Positions 1 through 9,685 are shown, numbered from the stretch's first letter. The stretch is 64,000 nucleotides of DNA from Solirubrobacterales bacterium (GCA_019247075.1 JAFAPR010000158.1:1-64000); one strand, 5' to 3'. A program made the numbers and translations. Notes: generated by a model not told the origin, from the sequence alone.

Positions 1-2
1 CG

Positions 3-266
3 CTGCAAGCGTGGCAGATCGCGATCGCCGCGGGCGGGGCGGTGATAGCGATTGCGGCGATCGGGGTCAGCGTGTGGATGTTTCTGCGTACCTTCCGCGT
101 CGGCGACGTCGCCCGCATGGAACGGCGCGGCGACGGCAGTCCGCCGCCCGTGGGCCGCATCCAGTTCCTCTCCATGGTCGGGCTCACGGTCAACTTTCTG
201 GCGCTCGCGATCATCGTCCTCGACGGAGTGGGCGCTCCCTTGCTCACGGCGTGCCAGCAATCATGA
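3..266 (+). CDS. small membrane protein, 5' end truncated by window edge, upstream of qcrC
   Basis: Frame is open from the window start (LQAWQIAIAAGGAVIAIAAIGVSVWMFL...); two hydrophobic segments; ATGA overlap with the following cyt c gene. Confidence 0.55.
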   Translation: MQAWQIAIAAGGAVIAIAAIGVSVWMFLRTFRVGDVARMERRGDGSPPPVGRIQFLSMVGLTVNFLALAIIVLDGVGAPLLTACQQS

Positions 267-1078
267 CCTGCCGCGGGTGGATCAAGTTCAGGTCCGTAGC
301 CGCGCTGACGGTCGTGGTTGCACTCGGCACCGCGGCTATCGCGGCGGCCCAGCCGCAGTCGGGGATCGTCAGGCCCACGTACGAACCGCCCAAGCCGTCT
401 TTGAAGCTGGGCGAACAGCTTTATGCCGGCAACTGCTCGACGTGCCACGGGATCGCGGGCGCCGGTATCACAAGAGGCCGCCTCGGCGCTGGGCACGTCC
501 TCGGCGAGGGGCCACCGCTGCGCAACGTGGGGGCGCAGGGGGCCGACTTCTACTTGCGCATGGGGTTCATGCCCCTTCGCAACATCTACTCGCAGCCGGG
601 ACCCCAGCGTACGCGCGTGCTCTTTACCAACAAGGAGATCGAGTCGATGGTCATGTACGTCGCCTCCCTCGGACACGGTCCCGGCATCCCGCATCCCGAC
701 CCGGCGAAAGGCAACCTCTCGACCGGGCTGCAGCTGTTCACCGACCATTGCGCCGGCTGCCATCAGGTGCTCGCGCGCGGCGGTTTCGTGACCGGGGCGC
801 TGGTGCCGCCACTGCAGACGCTGACCGACCGCCAGATCGCCCAAGCGGTTCGCATCGGGCCCTACCTGATGCCCCGCTTCTCCCCAAAGCAGATCTCCAA
901 CGCTCAGCTGGACTCGATCATCAAGTACGTCCAGTGGACCAACCGCCCTGACAACCGCGGCGGGTGGGGAATTGGCAACGTCGGTCCGATCCCTGAGGGC
1001 CTGGTCGCCTGGTGGATCGCGGCGCCGCTGCTGCTGATCGCCTGCGCGCTCATCGGCCGGAGGTTCAAGCGCTCATGA
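263..1078 (+). CDS. qcrC: diheme cytochrome c subunit of bc complex (QcrC-like)
   Basis: Two CxxCH motifs (CSTCHG, CAGCHQ), N-terminal hydrophobic signal and C-terminal TM; followed by Rieske and cyt b genes. Confidence 0.85.
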   Translation: MTCRGWIKFRSVAALTVVVALGTAAIAAAQPQSGIVRPTYEPPKPSLKLGEQLYAGNCSTCHGIAGAGITRGRLGAGHVLGEGPPLRNVGAQGADFYLRMGFMPLRNIYSQPGPQRTRVLFTNKEIESMVMYVASLGHGPGIPHPDPAKGNLSTGLQLFTDHCAGCHQVLARGGFVTGALVPPLQTLTDRQIAQAVRIGPYLMPRFSPKQISNAQLDSIIKYVQWTNRPDNRGGWGIGNVGPIPEGLVAWWIAAPLLLIACALIGRRFKRS

Positions 1079-2073
1079 GAGCGCTGCGCTGGCTGCTTGC
1101 TGTGCTCACGCTCGGTCGCCTTGCGCGCCGCCGCGCGCAGCCCGAGTCAGAAAAGGAGCGGATCGTTCCCAAGGGGACCCCGGAGCGCGGCGCCGAGAAC
1201 CTCGTGCTCCTGTTCTTCATGCTGACGATGATCTTCGCCGCCGGGTTTTTGTTCGTGTACGCGTACTTCAACGCGTCATCGATGCCCAACGAGCTGCTCG
1301 GCATCTGCATTGGCGGGGCAATGGCCTGCCTCGGCGGCGCCTTCCTGGTGATCGGCAAACGGCTTGTTGTGACCGAGGAGCTCGACGAGGACTACCCGGG
1401 CGAGAACCCCGAGGAGCAGGAGGAGGTCGTCCAGATCATCCACGAGAGCGGCAGCCGCATCACGCGCAAGCGGCTGCTGATCGGCGCCGGGACCGCGGCC
1501 GCCGGCGCGCTCGGTGCCGCCTCCCTTGCCCCGGCGGTGTCGCTCGGCCCGATCTGGGACACGGGAGCACTCGATCGCTCGCCGTGGCGGCGGGGCAGGC
1601 GGGTGGTGGATGAGACGGAGGCGCCGATCCGCGCCGCGGACGTCCTCGAGTTCACCTTCTACACCGGCTTCCCCGAGGGGGCCCCCAAGGAGGACATCGC
1701 CTCGTCACTCGTGATCATCCGCGTCAATCCGGCGAAGCTCAAGCTGCCGCCGGTTAGGGCAGCTTGGGCCCCCCACGGCATCCTCGCCTTCTCGAAGATC
1801 TGCACCCACGCCGGCTGCGCGATCGGCCTTTACCGCAAGCCAACCTTCACGCCGGTCGAGCCCAACGACGCGCTCGTATGCCCGTGCCATTACTCGACCT
1901 TCGACCCCTACACCGGAGGGACGGTGATCTACGGGCCCGCCGGGCGGCCCCTGCCGCAGCTTCCGCTTGAGATCGATTCAGACGGAAATCTCCGCGCCGC
2001 CGGCAACTTCTCCGCGCGCGTGGGTCCTGGATGGTGGAACGTGCGCTCGAAGCCGACGTTCGGCACCGACTGA
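1075..2073 (+). CDS. qcrA: ubiquinol/menaquinol-cytochrome c reductase Rieske iron-sulfur subunit
   Basis: CTHAGC...CPCHYSTFD Rieske motifs; TM segments; ATGA overlap with qcrC. Confidence 0.9.
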   Translation: MRALRWLLAVLTLGRLARRRAQPESEKERIVPKGTPERGAENLVLLFFMLTMIFAAGFLFVYAYFNASSMPNELLGICIGGAMACLGGAFLVIGKRLVVTEELDEDYPGENPEEQEEVVQIIHESGSRITRKRLLIGAGTAAAGALGAASLAPAVSLGPIWDTGALDRSPWRRGRRVVDETEAPIRAADVLEFTFYTGFPEGAPKEDIASSLVIIRVNPAKLKLPPVRAAWAPHGILAFSKICTHAGCAIGLYRKPTFTPVEPNDALVCPCHYSTFDPYTGGTVIYGPAGRPLPQLPLEIDSDGNLRAAGNFSARVGPGWWNVRSKPTFGTD

Positions 2074-2123
2074 GTGGGGCAAATGGTGAGCGCGACCCCA
2101 GCCCTACTAGAGGCGAAGCGACC

Positions 2124-3506
2124 GTGATCGACCCGGTCCGCGACCCCGTTCGCTTCATCGACGAGCGCACCTCGGCGGCGCCGCTCATCAAGAAGGCCAT
2201 GCGCTACCTGTTCCCTGACCACTGGTCGTTCCTGCTCGGGGAGGTGGTCCTCTACTCGTTCATCGTTTTGATCGCGACGGGCATCTACCTGACGCTCTTC
2301 TTCGTGCCGAGCACCGCCCACACCATCTACCACGGCCCTTACAAGCCGCTCGATGGACAGACCGTGAGCGACGCGTACAAGTCCGCGGTCAACCTCTCCT
2401 TCTCGGTCAAGGCCGGGTTGCTCATGCGCCAGACCCACCACTGGGCCGCCGACGTCTTCATCGCGGCGATGGCCATGCACCTGATGCGCGTCTTCTTCAC
2501 CGGTGCGTTCCGCAAGCCGCGCGAGCTGATCTGGCTGATCGGGCTGCTGCTGCTCTTCACCTCGCTGCTCGAGGGCTACCTGGGCTACTCGTTGGTGGAC
2601 GACCTGCTCTCGGGGATGGGACTGGCGATCGGCTACGGCGTGGGGCTCTCGATTCCGGTCATCGGCGGTCCCATGACGCTGGCGATCTTCGGCGCGCCCT
2701 TTCCCGGAAAGCCCGAGTTCTGGTCGCGCATGTTCATCACGCACGTGTTGCTGATCCCACTGCTCCTGGCGGTGCTCATCGGGCTCCACCTCTCGCTGGT
2801 CGCGGCACGTCACCACACCCAGTTCAAGGAGAGCGCGCGCCATACCGAGCGCCGGGTTGTCGGGCTGCCGACCTTTCCGGCGCAGACGCCGCGCTCGATC
2901 GCGCTCCTGCTGTTCACGGCCGCGGTGCTGTTCCTGCTCGGAGGTTTGATCCAGATCAACCCGATCTGGCAGTGGGGACCGTTCGAGCCGTGGCTCGCCA
3001 CCAACGGGGCCCAGCCCGACTGGTACCTGGGCTGGCTGATCGGCGCGCTGCGGTTGATGCCGAGCTTCGACGTGACGGTCGGCCACTTTACGCTCGTGCC
3101 AAATCCCTTCTGGGGCGGCGTGCTCTTCCCGCTGTTCGTACTGGCCGTGCTCGCAGCCTTCCCCTGGGTGGAGCGGCGTCTAACCGGCGATCGGCGAGTG
3201 CACAATCTCGCCGACCGTCCCCGCAACGCCCCCAACCGCACCGCGTTCGGCGTGGCGTTTCTCAGCTGGGTGTTCCTGATCTTCGTCTTCGGCGCGGCAG
3301 ACCGGATCTTCGTCCTCTGGGGCCTCAGCTATGACACGCAGCTGTTCATGTTCCGCATTGGCATCTGGGTTGTGCCGCTGGTCCTGTTCTTCGTCGTGCG
3401 GCGGGTGTGCCGGGAGCTCCGAGCCGCCGACCTGCTCGAGGAGGACCAGGAGCGCGCAGAACGCGCGGTGGCGCAGCGCGAGGGGGCGGTGCGCGCGGGG
3501 ACGTAG
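2124..3506 (+). CDS. qcrB: cytochrome b subunit of bc complex
   Basis: Multi-TM cytochrome b (HHWAADVFIAAMAMHLMRVF, LEGYLGYSL, WYLGWLIGALRLMP); GTG start chosen after the qcrA stop. Confidence 0.88.
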   Translation: MIDPVRDPVRFIDERTSAAPLIKKAMRYLFPDHWSFLLGEVVLYSFIVLIATGIYLTLFFVPSTAHTIYHGPYKPLDGQTVSDAYKSAVNLSFSVKAGLLMRQTHHWAADVFIAAMAMHLMRVFFTGAFRKPRELIWLIGLLLLFTSLLEGYLGYSLVDDLLSGMGLAIGYGVGLSIPVIGGPMTLAIFGAPFPGKPEFWSRMFITHVLLIPLLLAVLIGLHLSLVAARHHTQFKESARHTERRVVGLPTFPAQTPRSIALLLFTAAVLFLLGGLIQINPIWQWGPFEPWLATNGAQPDWYLGWLIGALRLMPSFDVTVGHFTLVPNPFWGGVLFPLFVLAVLAAFPWVERRLTGDRRVHNLADRPRNAPNRTAFGVAFLSWVFLIFVFGAADRIFVLWGLSYDTQLFMFRIGIWVVPLVLFFVVRRVCRELRAADLLEEDQERAERAVAQREGAVRAGT

Positions 3507-3585
3507 CTTAAGAGCCTTAGGCGGCACATGCTGCCGGGCCAGGCAAGGCGGTGGACGTGCCGCGGCCGAGGTTGGATAGCAACGC

Positions 3586-5277
3586 GTGGAGGGCAATCGC
3601 GCACGCCGCACCTGTAGGCTGACGTCCTTGGAGCAGATCGCCTCGGTTGACGATCCTACGCGGGGAGGACGCCCAGGCCTCGTCGAGGTTCTCGACGCCC
3701 TCGTGGAGGCTGTCGTGATCGTGTCCTCGGACGGCAGGATCGAGCTGGCCAACCGGGCCGCGCGCGCCTGGCTTGGTGACGACGAGGCGTGCGACCTCGC
3801 CGGTCAGACATGCGAGTCCGCAGTGGCGCAGTGGCTGCTGAGCGAGGAAGACGGCACCGCGGTGGGTGCGGAGCGCTTGCTCGCCGGCGGGCCGGGCGGC
3901 GCGGCGATAAGGGCGGTCCACAGCACGACCGGCGAGCTCCGGTGGTGGCGCCCCGCGTGTCAGCCGCTGCGCGAAGGCACCGACGAGGGCGGCGCGGCGC
4001 GGCTGCTGGTGCTCGAGGACACGACCGCGGTGAAGGAGGCCGAGGTGAGAATGCGCGTCCTGGCCGAGTCCGGTCGCACGCTCGTCGAGTCGCTCGACTA
4101 TGAGGAGCGATTGGCCAGCGTCGCGCATTTGGCGATCCCCGCGCTGGCGGACTGGTGCGCCGTGTATCTGGCCGACGAGAGCCTCAATCTCGGCCGCGTT
4201 GTCACCGCCCACCGAAACCCTGCGAAGCAGGCTCTGGCCGAGCGCACACAGAGCCTGCAAGGCGACCGGCTCGAGCCCGAGAGCGATGCTGCCCAGGTGA
4301 TCCGGACCGGTGAGTCAATCCTGCGCGAGGAGATCTCGAGCGAGCTGCTTGCACGACGAGCGCGGACGGCCCAGCATCTCCGGCTGCTACGCGCGCTCGG
4401 CTTGCGCTCGGCCGTGGTCGTTCCCATGCGCGTTCCCGCGCGCACCATCGGCGCGATGATCCTGGCCACGGACGAATCACGCCGCCGGCTCACCGTCGAT
4501 GACCTGGAGCTTGCCGAGCAGCTGGGCCGGCGCGCCGCCGTGGCGATCGAGAATGCCCGCCTGCACCGCCAGGTTGCCGACGTGGCTGAGACGCTGGCGC
4601 GTAGCTTCGTGCCGCCCCCCGAGCTGCCCGAGGTACCGGGATGGGAGGTTGCATCGCTCTATCGCCCGATCGTCAGCGAGCAGCGGATCGAGCTGGGTGG
4701 AGACTTTCTCGACCTCTTGGAGGTGGGCTCGTGTTGGTTTGCGGTGATCGGCGACATCGAGGGCAAGGGAGTGCTAGCGGCCACTATCAGTGGCCTCATG
4801 CGGCACGGGACGCGATTGGCAGTCCAGCAGCGGCCGCAGCCGGCGGCGGTGCTCGAGCAAATGGACGTGGCGCTGAGGGACTATCCGAGCGTTATCACCT
4901 CGACGATGTTGTGCGCCCGCCTGGGGAAGGTCGACTTGACTGTCGCCTCGGCCGGACATCCGTCGCCGCTGGTTGCCAACCTAAAGGGAGAGGCCCGGGA
5001 GCTTCGTACCGAGGGACCGATGCTCGGCGCCTTCAGCGATGCGGAATGGCGTGACCGCACATTCCAGGTCGAAACCGGCGAGCTCGTGCTCCTCTACACC
5101 GACGGCATCACGGAAGCGCTCGGTGGGCGCAACGGCCTCGGTCGGGACCGTCTGAGGATGATGCTCTCCACCGAGGCGGGGCGCCGGCCGGCCGAGGTGG
5201 TGCAGGCGCTGGGTGACGCGCTGGACGGGGTCCTCGTCCGCGACGACCTCGCCGCGCTGGTCCTGCGGCGGCGCTAA
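3586..5277 (+). CDS. PAS-GAF-SpoIIE/PP2C serine phosphatase (RsbU-like)
   Basis: PAS-like N-terminus, GAF domain (YEERLASVAHLAIPALADWCAVYLAD), SpoIIE motifs (GGDFLDLLEVGSCWFAVIGDIEGKG; LLYTDGITEA). Confidence 0.85.
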   Translation: MEGNRARRTCRLTSLEQIASVDDPTRGGRPGLVEVLDALVEAVVIVSSDGRIELANRAARAWLGDDEACDLAGQTCESAVAQWLLSEEDGTAVGAERLLAGGPGGAAIRAVHSTTGELRWWRPACQPLREGTDEGGAARLLVLEDTTAVKEAEVRMRVLAESGRTLVESLDYEERLASVAHLAIPALADWCAVYLADESLNLGRVVTAHRNPAKQALAERTQSLQGDRLEPESDAAQVIRTGESILREEISSELLARRARTAQHLRLLRALGLRSAVVVPMRVPARTIGAMILATDESRRRLTVDDLELAEQLGRRAAVAIENARLHRQVADVAETLARSFVPPPELPEVPGWEVASLYRPIVSEQRIELGGDFLDLLEVGSCWFAVIGDIEGKGVLAATISGLMRHGTRLAVQQRPQPAAVLEQMDVALRDYPSVITSTMLCARLGKVDLTVASAGHPSPLVANLKGEARELRTEGPMLGAFSDAEWRDRTFQVETGELVLLYTDGITEALGGRNGLGRDRLRMMLSTEAGRRPAEVVQALGDALDGVLVRDDLAALVLRRR

Positions 5278-6125
5278 GCGCGCCGGGCGGCGGCGGTGCC
5301 GCTGCCCGCGTGCAACTGCCCGTCGGGGTCGGCGAACTCGTTGAGCCGCGCGAGCGCGCGCCGGAGGATCCGGGAGACCTGCATCTGCGAGACCCCGATA
5401 CGCTCGGCGATCTGCGTCTGGGTGAGGTCTTCGAGGAAGCGCAACTGGAGCACGCGCCGTTCGTGTACAGGCAGCTGCCGCGCCGCGGTCGTAATCGTCA
5501 GGCCGTCCTCGACCAGCGCGAACCGCTCGTCCTCGGCGCCGAACACGCTGCCGAGCGTGGCCGTGTCGCCCTCGTCATCGGAATGGGGTGCATCGAGCGA
5601 GGCCGCGTGGTGAGCGCCCGCCGTCTCGAGCGCCTCGAGCACGTCCTGGATGCTGAGCTCGAGGTATGTCGCCAGCTCGGACACCGTCGGCGCGCGGCCA
5701 CGCTTGGTAGCCAGCGTCTGCTGGGCCTCCTCTACCTTCAGGGCCTGCTCCTGGGCACCGCGCGGAACGTGCACCGACCAGCCGCAGTCGCGGAAGTAGC
5801 GCTTGAGCTCGCCCAGGATCGTCGGCACGGCGAACGACGAGAAGGCCGTTCCGCGGCTCGGGTCGAAGCGGTCGACGGCCTTCACCAGGCCAAGGCTGGC
5901 GACCTGGAAAAGGTCCTCAATCGGCTCATGCGCGCCGCGATAGCGGTGCGCCAGCTTGCGCGCAAGCGGCAAGAACCGTTGCACGAGCTCATCGCGCGCC
6001 CGTTGATCCCGATGGCGCCGCCACCGCTCGAACAGATCCGCGCACCACTCCTCTCCGAGCCCGCGCGGGGCCGTGCCGAGGGGGGAAGTGGATACGCGAC
6101 TGCCGTTGCGGACGGTTTGCTGCAT
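5274..6125 (-). CDS. RNA polymerase sigma factor, SigB/SigF/SigG subfamily
   Basis: Sigma region 2 (EDLFQVASLGLVKAVDRFDPSRGTAFSSFAVPTILGELKRYFRD), region 4 HTH (LTQTQIAERIGVSQMQVSRILRRALARL). Confidence 0.9.
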   Translation of the reverse strand: MQQTVRNGSRVSTSPLGTAPRGLGEEWCADLFERWRRHRDQRARDELVQRFLPLARKLAHRYRGAHEPIEDLFQVASLGLVKAVDRFDPSRGTAFSSFAVPTILGELKRYFRDCGWSVHVPRGAQEQALKVEEAQQTLATKRGRAPTVSELATYLELSIQDVLEALETAGAHHAASLDAPHSDDEGDTATLGSVFGAEDERFALVEDGLTITTAARQLPVHERRVLQLRFLEDLTQTQIAERIGVSQMQVSRILRRALARLNEFADPDGQLHAGSGTAAARRA

Positions 6126-6179
6126 GCTGGGCTCCTCTCAGGGGCGAACGCGAGCGCGGCAAAGCACGCTCCGTCAGTC

Positions 6180-6205
6180 ATACCATAGACCACTGGGCCG
6201 TAAAC
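6180..6205 (-). promoter_or_regulatory. putative SigB-type promoter of the sigma gene
   Basis: Minus strand reads GTTT-N16-TGGTAT, 55 nt upstream of the sigma ATG; resembles GTTT-N14-17-GGGTAT. Confidence 0.45.
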
Positions 6206-6346
6206 CGACGGCAGAACACGAACGTGCGCGAACGCGCGTCCCGGAAACGGAAATCCCCTGCAAACGCAGCAGTATTTAGCGAGCGATGACGGAGGTTGGA
6301 AACGAACCAGTCCGCCTTTTCAGCGGCACCAAAATACGGGCCGTCA

Positions 6347-7678
6347 TCAACCGAAAAGCTGCTGATAGATCAGGAAAACATTCAGTCCGGTGATGAGGAT
6401 CGCACAACCCCACGCCAACACTGTCGTGACCAGGCGATTGACGTGGATCCCCATGACATCGCGCCGGCAGGTGAGCATCGCCAGCGGGATCAGTGCCAGC
6501 GGAATTCCGAAGGAGAGCACAACCTGGCTAAGGACGAGGGCGTTGGTCGGGTTTATGCCCACGGCGAGAACGGCAAGCGCCGGCAGCATCGTGACCGCTC
6601 GTCGCACGAGCACGGGAATGCGGACGTTGATGAAGCCGGCCATCACTACCTGGCCCGCGTAGGTACCGACGCTCGATGACGACGCGCCCGACGCAAGCAG
6701 CGCGACCGCGAACGCGAGCGCCGCACCGCCGCCGACCAGGCGTCCGAACTCTGCGTGGGCCGCAGGGATGGTGCTCAGCCCGGAAAGGGCGGGGGTATGA
6801 AACAGCTTGGCGGCGACGGCGAGCATCGCCATGTTCACGATCCCGGCCAGGCCCAGAGCGATGATCACGTCGAGCCGCTCGAAGCGCAGCACACGGTTCC
6901 TTTCTCGATCGTCGCGGCACGGCACCCGGCCCTTGGTCAGCGCCGAGTGCAGGTAGATCACATGCGGCATCACGGTCGCGCCGATGATCCCGACCGCCAG
7001 GTAGAGGGCGCCGGTACTCCCGAGGCCGGGGATCAGCCCCTTGAGCGATTCGTGGGCCGAGGGCCCGATACGCAGCGCCTCGTATAGGAAGCCGAGGAAG
7101 ATGATCCCCAGCAGTGCGGTGATCGCCAGCTCGAAGCGGCGGAAGCCGTGCGTCTGGAGCTCGAGGATCGCAAACGCGATCAGGCCCGTGATTAACCCGG
7201 CCGGCAGCAGCGGGACGCCGAACAGCAGGTTGAGCCCGAGCGCGGCGCCCAAAAACTCGGCGATGTCAGTCGACATGGCCATGATCTCCGCCTGCACCCA
7301 CATGCCCCACGTCACCGCTCGGGGGAAGCGCTGGCGCACCACCTCGGGCAGGTTCTGGTCGGTGACGATGCCGAGCTTGGCCGAGAGGTACTGGATCAGC
7401 ATCGCCATCAGGTTGGCCGCGAGCACGACCCACAGGAGCATGTAGCCGTACTTCGCGCCGCCCTGAACGTTGGTGGCGAAGTTGCCGGGGTCGACGTAGG
7501 CGATCGAGGCGACGAAGGCGGGCCCGAGCATGGCCAGGGTCGCGCGCACGCGACCGCGCGCGAGCAGCTCCTCGAGCGCGCTGGGTACGACTGCGCCCGG
7601 CTCGGGTACGACGACCGATGCGCCCTCGGCGGTGGCGCCCTCGAGCGCCGGGATCCTGCTACGGCGGCCGAAGCTCAT
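6347..7678 (-). CDS. mntH: Nramp family Mn2+/Fe2+ transporter
   Basis: Nramp signature GPAFVASIAYVDPGNFATNVQGG, MPHVIYLHSAL; multi-TM; adjacent to a DtxR-family regulator. Confidence 0.93.
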   Translation of the reverse strand: MSFGRRSRIPALEGATAEGASVVVPEPGAVVPSALEELLARGRVRATLAMLGPAFVASIAYVDPGNFATNVQGGAKYGYMLLWVVLAANLMAMLIQYLSAKLGIVTDQNLPEVVRQRFPRAVTWGMWVQAEIMAMSTDIAEFLGAALGLNLLFGVPLLPAGLITGLIAFAILELQTHGFRRFELAITALLGIIFLGFLYEALRIGPSAHESLKGLIPGLGSTGALYLAVGIIGATVMPHVIYLHSALTKGRVPCRDDRERNRVLRFERLDVIIALGLAGIVNMAMLAVAAKLFHTPALSGLSTIPAAHAEFGRLVGGGAALAFAVALLASGASSSSVGTYAGQVVMAGFINVRIPVLVRRAVTMLPALAVLAVGINPTNALVLSQVVLSFGIPLALIPLAMLTCRRDVMGIHVNRLVTTVLAWGCAILITGLNVFLIYQQLFG

Positions 7679-8358
7679 CGTCTGCGCCCCGAAACCTCGA
7701 TCCGCATCGCTTGCGCGAGCCGCCCGCCCAGCGGTAACTCGCGATGATCCACGCGCAAAAACACCGGTCCACCGAATGGCTGGCGGCCGGTGACTTCTAC
7801 CCTGTCGCCGAGTTCAATCCCTTGCTGTGACAGGTAGCGCAGCATCTCCGGGTCCGAGTCCGAGACGCGCACGAATCGGCCCACAGTCCCCGTCGGCAGG
7901 TCGTCGAGGCTCATCGTCTGGCCCTCGTCGATCTCGAACTGGTCGGTCGGGATGGGGTCGCCGTGGGGGTCCACAGTCGGGTTGCCCAGGCGAGCCGCGA
8001 TCCGGCGCTCGAGGTCCTCGGACAGCACGTGCTCGAGGATTTCGGCCTCATCGTGTACTCGATCCCACGGCACGCCTAACTCCTCGGCCAGGAAGAGCTC
8101 GAGCAGCCGATGGTGGCGAAGCACCTCGAGCGCGACGCGGCGACCCCGGTTGGTCAGCCGCACGCCTCGATACGGCTGGTGCTCGACAAGACCACCGTCG
8201 ACCAGCTTGCGCACCATGCCCGAGACGGAGCCCGGGGTCACGCCCAGGCGCGCAGCCAGGTCGTTGGTCGAGACCGCCGCGCCGGCGCGGGCCTCGAGCG
8301 CATAGACGGCCTTCGCGTAGTCCTGGATCGAGGCCGAAATTGAATCGGGAATCGCCAT
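7675..8358 (-). CDS. mntR: DtxR/MntR-family metal-dependent transcriptional regulator
   Basis: N-terminal wHTH (TNDLAARLGVTPGSVSGMVRKL), HHRLLELFLAEELGVPWDRVHDEAEILEH dimer/metal domain, FeoA-like C-terminus; ATGA overlap with mntH. Confidence 0.9.
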   Translation of the reverse strand: MAIPDSISASIQDYAKAVYALEARAGAAVSTNDLAARLGVTPGSVSGMVRKLVDGGLVEHQPYRGVRLTNRGRRVALEVLRHHRLLELFLAEELGVPWDRVHDEAEILEHVLSEDLERRIAARLGNPTVDPHGDPIPTDQFEIDEGQTMSLDDLPTGTVGRFVRVSDSDPEMLRYLSQQGIELGDRVEVTGRQPFGGPVFLRVDHRELPLGGRLAQAMRIEVSGRRR

Positions 8359-8365
8359 AACTGGA

Positions 8366-8383
8366 ATTTTGGCATACCAAAAT
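8366..8383. promoter_or_regulatory. perfect palindrome, candidate MntR operator
   Basis: ATTTTGG-CATA-CCAAAAT, starting 8 nt upstream of the mntR start codon. Confidence 0.6.
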
Positions 8384-8441
8384 CAATTTGTGGACTGCGC
8401 CAGGCGAGGTTGGCGGCGGCGGCATCGCATGCGCCCCGGCA

Positions 8442-8483
8442 GCACATAAGATCGCGTCGCCCCGCCGGCACATAAGATCGCGT
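8442..8483. repeat. two direct copies of GCACATAAGATCGCGT (26-bp period)
   Basis: 8442-8457 and 8468-8483 are identical 16-mers in the intergenic region before the aminotransferase. Confidence 0.85.
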
Positions 8484-8489
8484 AGGCCC

Positions 8490-9584
8490 ATGGACGCCCC
8501 CACCTTCCGCGCCCAGTTTCCGGTGCTCGAGCGCTGTGCCTACCTGAACGCGGGCACAGAGGGCCCTGTGCCGTCTCGGGCGATCGACGCGGCGCGCGAA
8601 CGCATCGAGCTCGAGGGGCGGTTGGGGAGGTCCGGCCGATCCTTCTTCATGGGACTGATCGAACTCGCCTCGGCGGCGCGGGCCGGATACGCGGAGGTGC
8701 TCGGCTGCGCCGGCGAACAGGTCGCGTTGACGGGCTCGACCACCGACGGCGTCAACACGGTGCTCTCGGGACTCGATCTGCGCTCCGGCGACGAGATCCT
8801 GACGACCGACGAGGAGCATCCCGGGCTGCTCGCGCCATTGGGCCTGGCGCGGCGCAGCCGAGGCGTCGAGCTTCGTGTGGTGCCCTTTGCTGAGATCGCT
8901 GGCGAGGTCCGCTCCTCGACGCGGCTGGTCGCCTGCTCCCATGTCTCCTGGGCCTCCGGTCAAGTCGTGGATACCGCGAGCCTGGCCGCGACGGGAGTGC
9001 CATTGCTGTTCGACGCCGCCCAGGCTCTGGGCGCTGTGCCTGTCGACGTAGGCGTGCTGGGATGCGACTTCTACGCCTGCTCGGGCCAGAAGTGGCTGTG
9101 CGGGCCGGAAGGATCTGGCTGCCTGTTCGTGCGCCCCGAACGCTTACAGGAGCTCGAGATCCCCTGGCCCTCATACGGCTCGCTGGCCGACGCGCAGCGA
9201 CCGCTCGAGCTCGAGCCCACGGTGGGTGCCGCGCGCTTCGACCACGGCTTCCCCTCGGGCCTGCGCAGCGCCTGGGCGTTAGCGGCACTCGACGTGCTGC
9301 GCGAGGCCGGCTGGGAGTGGGTGCACGAGCGGGCGGCGACGCTGGCCGGGAAGCTGGCCGAATCGCTTACGGAGCGGGGCATCGAGGTGCTTCCACGCGG
9401 CCGTTCGACGCTCGTGTCGTTCAGGCTGGCTGACCGGGACGCCGATCAGGAGGTGCAGCGGCTAGCCGAACACGGGGTGTCGGTGCGCAGCGTCCCCATC
9501 TACGCGAGCGTGATTCGTGCTTCCGTGGGTGCTTGGTGCGACGAGGAGGAACTCGAGCGGCTCGTGGCGCTCGTGGCCGAGTAG
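8490..9584 (+). CDS. aminotransferase class V (cysteine desulfurase/isopenicillin epimerase-like)
   Basis: YLNAGTEGPVP; DAAQALGAVPVDV; CSGQKWLCGPEGSG PLP-Lys motif. Confidence 0.85.
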   Translation: MDAPTFRAQFPVLERCAYLNAGTEGPVPSRAIDAARERIELEGRLGRSGRSFFMGLIELASAARAGYAEVLGCAGEQVALTGSTTDGVNTVLSGLDLRSGDEILTTDEEHPGLLAPLGLARRSRGVELRVVPFAEIAGEVRSSTRLVACSHVSWASGQVVDTASLAATGVPLLFDAAQALGAVPVDVGVLGCDFYACSGQKWLCGPEGSGCLFVRPERLQELEIPWPSYGSLADAQRPLELEPTVGAARFDHGFPSGLRSAWALAALDVLREAGWEWVHERAATLAGKLAESLTERGIEVLPRGRSTLVSFRLADRDADQEVQRLAEHGVSVRSVPIYASVIRASVGAWCDEEELERLVALVAE

Positions 9585-9668
9585 CCCTCGCGGGCGAGCG
9601 GCCGCCACCGCAAATACGTTCACATTCGAGCGGCCTCCGGCGGCGCCTGACTTCGTCCTCGTAGGCTC

Positions 9669-9685
9669 GCGTAGCGCTGCTACGC
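9669..9685. terminator. hairpin between convergent genes (bidirectional terminator or REP-like element)
   Basis: GCGTAGC-GCT-GCTACGC perfect 7-bp stem, with flanking imperfect symmetry from about 9648 to 9712. Confidence 0.5.
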
